The notes beneath the pieces were generated by a model. That model saw only the letters and a program-made list of their open reading frames with translations, was not told the DNA's origin and searched no databases. The position numbers were made by a program, and so were the translations under genes. From Amaricoccus sp047275745 (lineage in GTDB: Bacteria > Pseudomonadota > Alphaproteobacteria > Rhodobacterales > Rhodobacteraceae): a DNA stretch of 64,000 bases. Shown piece after piece: positions 25,998 through 34,103 of this stretch (position 1 is its first letter; each line of letters begins with the position of its first letter). The stretch spans positions 3,850 through 67,849 of the forward strand of contig NZ_JBKQWU010000019.1 of assembly GCF_047275745.1 (NCBI RefSeq), written 5' to 3'.

Positions 25998-27104
25998 ATG
26001 GCCCGATCCACCGAGCAGGACCCGCCCAGACAGACCCCGCCCGAACAATTCGATCTCTTCCTGCCCTATCTCTCCGATCTGCCGCTGCGCGATCAGCGCG
26101 AGATGATGGAGCGCCCGTTCTTCAGCCTCGCCAAATCGAAACGCACCAGGCCGATCGAATACCAGAGCCCCGACGGCAAGGCCTGGGTCCATGTTTCCGC
26201 CAATCCCGACTACGGCATGGCGACGATCTGGGACGCGGACATCCTGATCTATTGCGCCAGCATCCTCGCCGACATGGCCCGGCGCGGGGTGAACGACATC
26301 CCCCGGACGCTTCGGATCATGCCCTACGATCTGCTCCGGTCGATCCACCGGCCGACCACGGGACGCGCCTACGACCTGCTCGGCCAGTCGCTCGACCGGC
26401 TGGTCGCGACCACGGTCAAGACCAACATCCGCTCCGACACGAGGCGCGAGGCGACCTTCTCCTGGCTCGACGGCTGGTCCCAGCTCGTCGATCCGAAGAC
26501 CAACCGGAGCAAGGGCATGACGCTGCAGCTTTCGGGCTGGTTCTACGAGGGCGTGCTGATGACCGGCGGGGTCCTGTCGATCGACCGCGCCTATTTCGAC
26601 CTCACCGGCGGGCGGGAGCGCTGGCTCTACAGGGTCGCACGCAAACATGCCGGCGGGGCGGGGGAAGGGGGGTTCGCGATCTCGCTCCCGACGCTCTTCG
26701 AGAAATCGGGCGCGGAAGGCCAGTACCGCCGCTTCAAGTTCGAACTCACCCGCATCGTCGAACGCAATGAATTGCCGGGCTTCGATCTCGCGCTCGAATT
26801 CGCCTCCGACAAGGCGGAGCCGGCGATCCGGATGACGCGGACCGGCGGGGAGGGCAGGGGGCTTGAGCCGGCGCTGATCCTTCGTCCCGCCACCCGCGCC
26901 GAAACCGCCATCACCGCCATCCCCGAACAGACGCTTGACCGCCTCCGGGCACGCTACCCCGGCTGGGACCTCGAGCGGCTCCGCGACGATTTCCTCGACT
27001 GGATCGCCGGCGATCCATCCCGGGTTCCGGACAACATCGACGCGGCCTTTTCCGGCTTCGTCCGGGCCCACGACCAACGCAACCGCCACCTGCACGGGAA
27101 GTAG
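25998..27104 (+). CDS. repA: Replication initiator protein RepA (RPA family)
   Basis: 368 residues of the plasmid replication initiator family PF10134. The start of the domain reads FDLFLPYLSDLPLRDQREMMERPFFSLAKSKR, with conserved ADILIYCASIL, PTTGRAYDLL and LSGWFYEGV segments. It opens the origin by binding iterons. The ATG at 25998 follows a GGGGAAAGATTTCC region. Third gene of parA-parB-repA, with an iteron array 140 bp downstream. RepA-type replicons are one of the main plasmid classes in Roseobacter genomes, which supports an extrachromosomal location. Confidence 0.93.
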   Translation: MARSTEQDPPRQTPPEQFDLFLPYLSDLPLRDQREMMERPFFSLAKSKRTRPIEYQSPDGKAWVHVSANPDYGMATIWDADILIYCASILADMARRGVNDIPRTLRIMPYDLLRSIHRPTTGRAYDLLGQSLDRLVATTVKTNIRSDTRREATFSWLDGWSQLVDPKTNRSKGMTLQLSGWFYEGVLMTGGVLSIDRAYFDLTGGRERWLYRVARKHAGGAGEGGFAISLPTLFEKSGAEGQYRRFKFELTRIVERNELPGFDLALEFASDKAEPAIRMTRTGGEGRGLEPALILRPATRAETAITAIPEQTLDRLRARYPGWDLERLRDDFLDWIAGDPSRVPDNIDAAFSGFVRAHDQRNRHLHGK

Positions 27105-27245
27105 CCACGTTCCCGAAATGTCGTGGCATGACATCACCGCGCATGACCGGACCCCCTGAACCGTCAGGGCTCAGCCCGCATTGAACATGCGGCTCCCGGG
27201 AAGCGGGGCGGGAGATTCAATTCGAAGCCTTGTGTTCCGGAGCGA

Positions 27246-27348
27246 CGACACATCGGGAACGGGCATCGATCCTTCGGGAACGATTCACCGACACATCAGG
27301 AACACTACCGCCGACACATCGGGAACGCATGGCCGACACATCAGGAAC
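27246..27348 (+). repeat. Iteron array of the replication origin
   Basis: Four exact or one-base variants of CGACACATCRGGAAC at 27246-27260, 27289-27303, 27312-27326 and 27334-27348, plus a degenerate copy (GATCCTTCGGGAAC) at 27268-27282. Starts are 21-23 bp apart, two helical turns, which is the hallmark of RepA iterons. Located just downstream of repA. Confidence 0.85.
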
Positions 27349-27350
27349 AG

Positions 27351-27436
27351 GGGGAAGGATATTCAGAATAAAAAACAATGCCTTGCGCGTAGGGAACCGC
27401 CCTTTAACCTTTTAACCAATCTTATAACTATCTAAG
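27351..27436 (+). other. AT-rich DNA-unwinding candidate next to iterons (oriV)
   Basis: About 85 bp rich in A/T (AATAAAAAACAATG ... TTTAACCTTTTAACC ... CTTATAACTATC) in otherwise GC-rich sequence, immediately after the iterons. This is the expected place for strand opening. No perfect DnaA box was found by eye. No gene is seen from 27105 to 27530. Confidence 0.65.
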
Positions 27437-27530
27437 CGTCCAGGGGACTTGGATCGACGCGGGAATAATGCTCCCGTTCACCGGGCATGCCTCCCGGCGC
27501 TCCGGTGGGATCAACAGCCATCGAACAGGA

Positions 27531-29033
27531 TTACCTCGGAGAAATCCACGATGCCTCCGACCACTCCCGCGCGGATGCTTCACTCCATGTTGGGAAAGAC
27601 GGGCGCTCAAGCGCCCGTTCGCGGAGCAGCCGGGCCCGGACGGCGGTGATCGTGACGAGGGCGATGATGAAGGGCAGTCCCGGGTCCGGGGTCCCGTTGA
27701 TCATCGACGCGGCGACGATGCTCGCCAGGGCGGCGGCGCGGACACTGGCGACGATCGCCACGGTACGGGGCGAAGCCAGCCATTCCAGCGAGCCGAGCCC
27801 CCGGGCCGTCACCACGAGAAGCAGCGCCATCAGGAGGGTGCCCGCCAGCCCGAGCTGGGAGAGGACGGCCACGGGCCAGCTCGAGGCGCGCGAGCTTCCC
27901 ATGCCGACACCAAGCATCGAGGTGTCGAAGAAGGCCTGGATGCTCTTGATGTTCCAGTAGGCCCGGCCCTGCCCGGATTCGGAACCGGCCTTGTCGAGAA
28001 TGGAAGCGTGGACGAGATCGATCACCGGGTCGAAGGCCGCCTCCCTGTAGAGGGCGAGGGCGACGAGAGCGACCGCGCCGGCGGCGAGCAGCGCCAGCAT
28101 GCGCAGGTCATCGCCGCGCAGGCGATTGGTCAGCAGGGCCCGGAAGATCCCCCAGGCGGCGCCGGCTCCGAGCACGAAGAGCCCGCCATAGGCGGTGGTC
28201 GAGGTCGAGACCAGGAGAAGGATCAGCAGCAGGGCGCTCAGCCATTTTGTCAGGCGATCGCCCGTATGGCGCCAGTAGGTGTAGCAGAAGGCGAGACAGG
28301 TCAGCGAGGCGGCGCTGAAGGAAGAGGGTTCCGGAAAGGCGCCGTTGACGCGCGCGAAACCGGCGCTCACCTGTTCGCTCAGCATGACATAGCTCGCGGT
28401 CCGGAGCGGCGCGAGGACATCGCTCACGCCCGCGTTCTTGCCGGCGAAGTCGAGGAGGCCCATGCCGGTGTGCAGCAGGCAGAGGAGCAGGAAGCCGCGG
28501 CGCACCTGTTCCAGCCGGTCCTCGCGCAGCAGCAGCGTCCAGAGGGCGATCGCGGTCAGGGTTCCCACGGCGAGGTAGCCGGGCTGGGTGATGTTGCCGG
28601 AGACGGGCGCGAGCATCGCCTCGACGACGCCGCCCTCGGGTGCCACGACGAAGACGGTGGTCTCGCCCAGGAAGAGACGCGGGAAGAGGATGGCGCCGAT
28701 CAGGGCATAGGCGGTCAGGACGCAGAGTACCCAGGCCGGACGCACCTCGCCGAAGACCACGCCGAGATCGTGCCAGAGGCTCCGGCGCGCCGCGGCGGCG
28801 AGAACGAGCGCGCCCGCGAAGAAGGTATAGATGAGCGGCGTGGACCCGCCGATCGCCGACAGGGTCGCGATCGCGGTCGAGCCGAAGGCGAGGGAGGCGA
28901 TGAGACCGATGATCAGCGTGCCCCCGAGGGAACGGTCAGCGGGGGAACGGGGAACAGGGGGGCGGTCGGCGGGCGAACGGGCGGCGAGGACGTAGCCGGC
29001 GAGCATGAGCGCGCCGCAGACCAGAAAACCCAT
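27531..29033 (-). CDS. O-antigen ligase/polymerase-like membrane protein (Wzy/ExoQ type)
   Basis: About 500 residues with 10-12 hydrophobic helices and a large hydrophilic loop late in the protein (DLVHASILDKAGSESGQGRAYWNIKSIQAFFDTSMLGVGMGSSRAS), the pattern of Wzy-type polymerases and WaaL ligases. It would polymerise lipid-linked repeat units at the periplasmic face. The start is ambiguous: ATG at 29033 fits the first helix, an in-frame ATG at 29120 has a GGAGGG upstream, and a GTG lies between. It lies alone on the minus strand between oriV and the GT8 gene and belongs functionally with the flippase and co-polymerase. Confidence 0.75.
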   Translation of the reverse strand: MGFLVCGALMLAGYVLAARSPADRPPVPRSPADRSLGGTLIIGLIASLAFGSTAIATLSAIGGSTPLIYTFFAGALVLAAAARRSLWHDLGVVFGEVRPAWVLCVLTAYALIGAILFPRLFLGETTVFVVAPEGGVVEAMLAPVSGNITQPGYLAVGTLTAIALWTLLLREDRLEQVRRGFLLLCLLHTGMGLLDFAGKNAGVSDVLAPLRTASYVMLSEQVSAGFARVNGAFPEPSSFSAASLTCLAFCYTYWRHTGDRLTKWLSALLLILLLVSTSTTAYGGLFVLGAGAAWGIFRALLTNRLRGDDLRMLALLAAGAVALVALALYREAAFDPVIDLVHASILDKAGSESGQGRAYWNIKSIQAFFDTSMLGVGMGSSRASSWPVAVLSQLGLAGTLLMALLLVVTARGLGSLEWLASPRTVAIVASVRAAALASIVAASMINGTPDPGLPFIIALVTITAVRARLLRERALERPSFPTWSEASAREWSEASWISPR

Positions 29034-29175
29034 GAGCGAGGGTTGCACCGACAGTTCCCGTTTCCGACCGCGCCGGGCCCGATGATGGCCTTGCCGGGCC
29101 CGCGAGGGGTCCCGGGCCATGCGGCGGGGGAGGGCTCCCTCCTTCGGGGGAGGGCCTGGCCCGGGAGTCCGGACC

Positions 29176-29195
29176 CCTACGCCGATCGGCGTAGG
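29176..29195. promoter_or_regulatory. Perfect 20-bp palindrome CCTACGCCGATCGGCGTAGG
   Basis: Located in the gap between the polymerase gene and the end of the GT8 gene, upstream of the polymerase on the minus strand. No T tract. It can serve as a GT8 terminator or a dimeric-regulator operator. A partial copy (GGCTACGCCGATCGG) occurs near 35632 in another EPS intergenic region. Confidence 0.5.
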
Positions 29196-29232
29196 TCCTG
29201 ACCGTTCGGCCGGGGTGGCGCGCGGCCTCTTC

Positions 29233-30315
29233 TCAGAATCGCCGCAATATCCGGCTTCGCCGGGCCAGCTTGCGCCAGGGATAAAGCCAGGCGAGACGGA
29301 AGCGGGTCCGGCGTCGGTGGCCCAGGCCCGCCTGGGCCTGGGCGGGTGGCGTCTCCGGCGCCGGAACCGCTCCGTGGGCCAGCAGCGCCGCCGCCTCCCG
29401 GTAATACCGGTCGAACCCGCCCTCCCAGGGCCATCCCGCCGCGTCCCAGGGCTTCGGGGCGCTGGAGAAATGCCAGATCCTCGGATGCAGCCCGCGCGGG
29501 CGCGGATCGAGGGCCATCATGTGCTCGCTCTGATAGTTGTAGCGCAGCGGCAGCGGTTGGACCCGCTCGCGCGCGGCGAAATTGAGCGCGCTCTGGTCGG
29601 ACGAGCGGCAGCGGTCGGGATGTTCCAGCAGGAAGGCTTTCGCGACCGGAACGATCTCGGCCCAGGTCGCGCGCGAGACATAGAGCACGCCGGAATTGAA
29701 GTACTGCTCCGGCGCGCAGCCGAGCCCCTCGAGATAGGCGAGATCGCCGGCGCGGCCCCGGCCGCGGTCACCGAAGTAGATCGACAGGGCATCGGGGACC
29801 GCCATGATCCGGCCCTCCGGGGGGGGCGCCGCGAGCAGGCTGTCGAGCTCGCCATCGACCATGGTGTCGCCGTCGAGATAGAGGAAGCGGTCGATTTCGG
29901 GATCGAGCAGTTCGTCGAGCCAGAACCGGGCCAGGGCGATCGGCGGCAGGTAGCGGTCGCGATGCCCGCCGGCATATTCCCCGAAGCGGTCCAGCTCGGC
30001 CGGCCGGACCTCGATCATGGTGTCGCGGACGGCGTTCCCGATCTCGCCGATCGTCTCCGGATCGCCGCCGACCACGAAGAGGCAGACGCGGACATTCCGC
30101 GTATGGCGCGCGACCGACAGCGCGGTCGCGAGCGTCGGGATCACGTAGTTCAGGTCGCAGATCAGCACCACGGCCGGCTGGCCGGCTGGCGCCGCGGGCA
30201 CCAGTCGCGGCGCGGGACCTGTCCCCGCCGCTTCTCCCCGCCGCCCCCTCTCAGGCTCCCTCCGCGGCTCGTCGTGACCGATCCGGTCGGGCGCCCATGC
30301 TCGGGACGATGACAT
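29233..30315 (-). CDS. Glycosyltransferase family 8
   Basis: 360 residues. The GT8 core is visible: VVLICDLNYVIPTLATALSVARHT near 45, then FLYLDGDTMVDGEL with the DxD metal motif near 145, YFNSGVLYVSR and SDQSALNF, and HFSSAPKPW near 290. These enzymes are retaining transferases that use UDP-Glc or UDP-Gal. The start has a strong GCAGGAGGAAGG site. The basic, arginine-rich C-terminus may contact the membrane. It is divergent from the PslG-like hydrolase (267-bp gap) and is likely to add one sugar of the exopolysaccharide repeat. Confidence 0.9.
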   Translation of the reverse strand: MSSSRAWAPDRIGHDEPRREPERGRRGEAAGTGPAPRLVPAAPAGQPAVVLICDLNYVIPTLATALSVARHTRNVRVCLFVVGGDPETIGEIGNAVRDTMIEVRPAELDRFGEYAGGHRDRYLPPIALARFWLDELLDPEIDRFLYLDGDTMVDGELDSLLAAPPPEGRIMAVPDALSIYFGDRGRGRAGDLAYLEGLGCAPEQYFNSGVLYVSRATWAEIVPVAKAFLLEHPDRCRSSDQSALNFAARERVQPLPLRYNYQSEHMMALDPRPRGLHPRIWHFSSAPKPWDAAGWPWEGGFDRYYREAAALLAHGAVPAPETPPAQAQAGLGHRRRTRFRLAWLYPWRKLARRSRILRRF

Positions 30316-30523
30316 GTTCCTTCCTCCTGCGATCTGGCCCGGGCGGCATCGCGCGCCCCGCGCGCGTCCGCGCGCCCCGGATCCGCGCCCCGGAGCAGTC
30401 CACGGCGAAACCTCGCCCGGCCGAACCGGATGATCGGTCAGGATCTCCGCCGAAAGAGGTAGCCCCGGGCTCGGCAAATGGATGCGTTCCGCCCCCGGGT
30501 TCCGCCCTAGGCTTGCGTGCGCG

Positions 30524-30580
30524 GCGGAGGAGTTCCGGCGGAGAAGTTCTGGCGGGGGAGTTCCGGAGGAGGAGTTCCAG
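30524..30580 (+). repeat. Four 14-bp tandem repeats carrying SD-like GGAGTTCC
   Basis: Units GCGGAGGAGTTCCG, GCGGAGAAGTTCTG, GCGGGGGAGTTCCG and GAGGAGGAGTTCCAG run head to tail right up to the hydrolase start codon. Each contains a Shine-Dalgarno-like purine run; the last is correctly spaced for initiation. Confidence 0.7.
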
Positions 30581-30582
30581 GA

Positions 30583-31611
30583 ATGATGCGACAATGCGCC
30601 GGCGCCCTCGGGCTCGCTCTCGGCATGCTGATGGCGGACCCCGCCGCCGCGCTGCGATGGGGCGTCAACGGGCATCCCCTGACCGCCTATCCCGGCATCG
30701 GCTTCGAGGAGCAGATCGACCTCGTGGCGGGGATGGGGGCGGATTCCTACCGCGTGAACATCTCCGACGCCGGCCAGGCGCCGGTGCTCGCGCGGGTCGT
30801 GGCTGCGGGCAAGGCGCGCGGCGTCACGATCCTGCCGGTGCTCACGCCGGGGGTCGATATCGCGGGTGCGAGCGCGGAGGATCTCTACCGGGCGGCGCGG
30901 AGCTTCGCGACCACCCTCGCCACGCAGTTCGGGCGGGACATCCCGGTCTGGGAACTCGGCAACGAGCTCGAGAACTTCGCCATCGTCCAACCCTGCGAGA
31001 CGCTCGACGACGGAACCACCTATCCCTGCGAATGGGGTCCGGCGGGGGGTGTCGGCCAGCTCGATTACTACGGTCCGAGGTGGGAAAAGGTCAGCGCGCT
31101 GCTCCGCGGCATGTCCGAGGGGATCGCGGCCGTCGACCCGGAGCTGCGCCGGGCGATCGGTTCGGCCGGCTGGGGCCATGTCGGCATGTTCGAACGCCTG
31201 AGCGCGGACGGCGTCGCGTGGGACATCTCCGTCTGGCACATCTATGGCGAGGACCCGGAATGGGCCTTCGAGCATCTCGCGAAATACGGGCGCCCGATCT
31301 GGGTGACCGAGGTCAATCACCCCCTCGGCAGCCGCGACGGAGAGGCCGCCCAGGCCGAGGGGCTGCGAGGGATCATGACGCGGCTCGGGGACCTTTCGGA
31401 GCAGTTCGACGTGGAGGCCGCGCATATCTACCAGCTTCTCGACGAACCCTACTGGGCGCCGAGCTTCGAGGCCGTCATGGGACTTGTCCCGCTCGGTCCC
31501 ACCGCCGAGGGTGGCTGGCGGGTTCTGGCACCGAAACCGGCCTATTCCGTGGCGCGCGACATCATCGTAGGCGACCGGGCGGCTATCCCGAAGCGTCCAC
31601 CCGCGCCATGA
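30583..31611 (+). CDS. Exported clan GH-A glycoside hydrolase (PslG-like)
   Basis: 342 residues with a signal peptide (ALGLALGMLMADPAAALR) and a TIM-barrel of clan GH-A. The acid/base glutamate is in WELGNELENF (near 127) and the nucleophile in WVTEVNHP (near 245), the normal spacing. LRWGVNGHPLTAYP at the mature N-terminus resembles PslG-type EPS hydrolases, which trim polysaccharide in the periplasm and prevent clogging. In the middle of an EPS locus this role is likely. The 3' end overlaps the convergent GT4 gene by 29 bp. Confidence 0.78.
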   Translation: MMRQCAGALGLALGMLMADPAAALRWGVNGHPLTAYPGIGFEEQIDLVAGMGADSYRVNISDAGQAPVLARVVAAGKARGVTILPVLTPGVDIAGASAEDLYRAARSFATTLATQFGRDIPVWELGNELENFAIVQPCETLDDGTTYPCEWGPAGGVGQLDYYGPRWEKVSALLRGMSEGIAAVDPELRRAIGSAGWGHVGMFERLSADGVAWDISVWHIYGEDPEWAFEHLAKYGRPIWVTEVNHPLGSRDGEAAQAEGLRGIMTRLGDLSEQFDVEAAHIYQLLDEPYWAPSFEAVMGLVPLGPTAEGGWRVLAPKPAYSVARDIIVGDRAAIPKRPPAP

Positions 31612-32920
31612 GCTCGAGATACTGTTCCGCGATGCGCCGCCATTCGTAGCGTCTGAGCCGCGCGGCGCCCGCCGCCACGAGCGCGCGCCGCAACGCGGGA
31701 TCGTCGCTGAGCCGGCCGATCTCCCGGTCCCAGGCGCCGGGATCGTCGGGATCGGCGTAGAGCGCCGCGTCGCCGCAGATCTCCGGCAGGCAGGGCGCGG
31801 TCGAGGCGATCACCGGGCAGCCATGCGTCATCGCCTCGACCGCCGGCAGCCCGAAACCCTCGATGCGCGAGGGGAACAGGAAGGCCACCGCCCCGGCCAG
31901 CGCCTGAGCGAAGTCGTCGTCCGGGACGCGGCCGAGCAGGACGAGATTGTCCGGTGGAGCGGTCGGGGCGGGCAGGGTGGGCGTCCCTCGGGTGGACGTC
32001 CCTCTGGCGGGCATCCCTGGGGTGGATGTCCGCGGGGTGGAGTTTCGCAGGGCGGAGCTTCGTAGGGCGGAGGTCCGGGCCGCGATCAGCGCCGCGTCGA
32101 CCTCGCCCACCATCCAGAGGTCGAGGCCGCGGGCGTCGAGCAGCGGCGCCAGCCGCAGCAGGAGGTCGAGGTTCTTGTAGCCCTGGCCCCGGCCGAGGCA
32201 GAGCACATAGGGGCGCCGGGGCGCGGCGAGCCCGCCCCGGGCGGGGTCCCATCGCCGGGCGTGATCGCCGCCATTGTAGGTGACGGTGATCTTCCCGGCC
32301 GGGGCCACCCCGAAGGCGACGAGGCAGTCGCGCGAGAATTCCGAGACGGTGGTGATCGCCGCCGCGCGCCGCCCGACCGCCGGGAGGATCACGCGGTGCG
32401 CGAGCGCGAAGAGCTTTCCGTAGCTCTCCGGCGCCAGCCGGGTGTGCAGGTCGTGGATGCAGGCGATCTGCCGGCGGACCGCGACCGGTGCGAGATTGCA
32501 GAAGCTGACCAGCCCGCCCGGGACATGCCGCGGCAGCACCGTCTGCGCCCAGACGAGCGGCAGGCGCGGCCGGATCGGCTCCGGCACGACCCGCGCCGGA
32601 ATCGCCCCGAGATCGAGCGGCGCGCGCCCCGCGCCCGGAACCACGATGTCGATCTCCAGATCCCGGGCGAGCGGGTGGCCCTCGGCGATCAGCGCGTCGA
32701 GCGCCAGCGTGACCTCGCGCGCGTAACGCGCCACCCCGGCGGGCGCGAGCGTGACGAAGTCACCGTTCAGCGTCCAGCGCCTTCGGGTTCTCACGCCGAT
32801 GGCCACCGGATCGATCGGCGGGATCATTGGTGGGCCCATCGGCGAGACCGCCGGAACCGTCTCGGGACTCATCCCGGGGGAGCGCCCGCCGCGGGCCGTG
32901 CTGTCCAGGGGTGCCACCAT
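31583..32920 (-). CDS. Glycosyltransferase family 4 (GT-B)
   Basis: 445 residues. The C-terminal GT4 domain has YVLCLGRGQGYKNLDLLLRLAP, then SRIEGFGLPAVEAMTHGCPVIAS with the E-x7-E motif near 345-353, and LPEICGDAALYADPDD. The N-terminal domain has APAGVARYAREV. The ATG at 32920 has a CGGAGGG site. A 30-residue low-complexity insert (SSALRNSTPRTSTPG type) interrupts the C-terminal domain near 285-315. The gene overlaps the hydrolase tail and is divergent from the GT2 gene at 33168. Confidence 0.88.
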   Translation of the reverse strand: MVAPLDSTARGGRSPGMSPETVPAVSPMGPPMIPPIDPVAIGVRTRRRWTLNGDFVTLAPAGVARYAREVTLALDALIAEGHPLARDLEIDIVVPGAGRAPLDLGAIPARVVPEPIRPRLPLVWAQTVLPRHVPGGLVSFCNLAPVAVRRQIACIHDLHTRLAPESYGKLFALAHRVILPAVGRRAAAITTVSEFSRDCLVAFGVAPAGKITVTYNGGDHARRWDPARGGLAAPRRPYVLCLGRGQGYKNLDLLLRLAPLLDARGLDLWMVGEVDAALIAARTSALRSSALRNSTPRTSTPGMPARGTSTRGTPTLPAPTAPPDNLVLLGRVPDDDFAQALAGAVAFLFPSRIEGFGLPAVEAMTHGCPVIASTAPCLPEICGDAALYADPDDPGAWDREIGRLSDDPALRRALVAAGAARLRRYEWRRIAEQYLELMARVDASG

Positions 32921-33167
32921 ACCCTCCGTCTGCTGCCCGGGCAGGCTAGACCCGCCTCACCCGAGGGCTGGCTCATCCAATCAGATGAGGCGCATATGCC
33001 TTCGCATGAGCCCGGCCGCGCTCGGGGCAAGGGCGGGGGCGCATCTCTGGCCGAATGGCGAGGCTGACGCCCGCGGCGTTTCGGCCAAGCTTCTCCGGTG
33101 ACGCGGATCGGTGACGCGGGAGAGGCCCTTGCATGCGACATACGGAGCGGAGGCCGTGAGGGAGGCC

Positions 33168-34103
33168 ATGCGGCTGGCGGTCGTGATCCCGACGCTGGGG
33201 CGCCCCGAGCAGATCGCGCGCCTCGTGGATTACCTCGCGCTCCAGTCCCGCTTACCGGAGATGGTGCTGGTTTCCGCGCCGGACGAGACGCATGTCGTCG
33301 GGCTCGGGTCCGGGTCGGGGGCCAACTCCGGGCCCAGTTCCGCGACCGGCCCCTTTCCGGTGCGGGTGGTCTTCGGTCCGACCGGGTCCTCCGCGCAACG
33401 CAACACGGCGCTCGACGCGCTCGGATGCGACTACGACGTGATCACCTTCCTCGATGACGATTTCATCCCGGCGCGGGACTATCTCGCGGGCGTGGTCGAG
33501 GCTTTCGCGGCCAATCCGGATTTCGCCGTGGTGATGGGGCGGGTGCTCCGCGATGGCGCCACCACCGCCGGGCTCGACTGGCCCGAGGCGCTCGCGGCGC
33601 TGGCGGAGCCCGAGCCCAATTCCGGGCCCAATTCCGGGCCCAGTTCCGGGCGGTCGCCGCGCCCGGTGGTCGATCATGTCGGCGCCTATGGCTGCAACAT
33701 GTCGATCCGCGCCGACCGGATCGAGGGCCGGCGCTTCGACGAGCGGCTGGTGCTCTACGGCTGGCAGGAGGACATCGATTTCACCAGCCGGCTCCGCGCG
33801 CGGGGCCGCGTGGTCTGCGTCGCGGGCCTGCGTGGCGTCCATCTCGGGCTCAAGACGGGGCGGGTGAGCGGCACGCGGTTCGGCTATTCGCAGATGGTCA
33901 ACCCGGTCTATCTGATCCGCAAGCGCACCGTTCCCGCCGGTTTCGCCCTGCGGCTGATGGGTCGCAACCTCGCGGCCAATCTGGTCCGGAGCCTCCGCCC
34001 GGAGCCCTATGTGGACCGCCGGGGGCGTCTCCGCGGCAACCTTCTCGGCCTCGCGCATATGCTGCGCGGGCGGATCGATCCCGAACATGTCCTGCGTCTC
34101 TAG
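33168..34103 (+). CDS. Glycosyltransferase family 2
   Basis: 311 residues starting RLAVVIPTLGRPEQIARLVDYL; the start at 33168 follows GTGAGGGAGGCC and places the GT-A fold at residue 2. The DxD motif is ITFLDDDFIP near 95, and GWQEDIDF near 205 supplies the acceptor-side acidic residues. Two inserts of an SGPNSGP-type repeat (near 45 and 150) lie in loops. The stop overlaps the start of the ExoF-like gene by 17 bp, so they are co-transcribed. Confidence 0.87.
   Translation: MRLAVVIPTLGRPEQIARLVDYLALQSRLPEMVLVSAPDETHVVGLGSGSGANSGPSSATGPFPVRVVFGPTGSSAQRNTALDALGCDYDVITFLDDDFIPARDYLAGVVEAFAANPDFAVVMGRVLRDGATTAGLDWPEALAALAEPEPNSGPNSGPSSGRSPRPVVDHVGAYGCNMSIRADRIEGRRFDERLVLYGWQEDIDFTSRLRARGRVVCVAGLRGVHLGLKTGRVSGTRFGYSQMVNPVYLIRKRTVPAGFALRLMGRNLAANLVRSLRPEPYVDRRGRLRGNLLGLAHMLRGRIDPEHVLRL

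Noticed and set aside
27246..27348. CRISPR array
   Set aside because: Repeats are 15 bp with only 6-8-bp spacers of constant size and sit next to repA; these are iterons. No cas genes seen.
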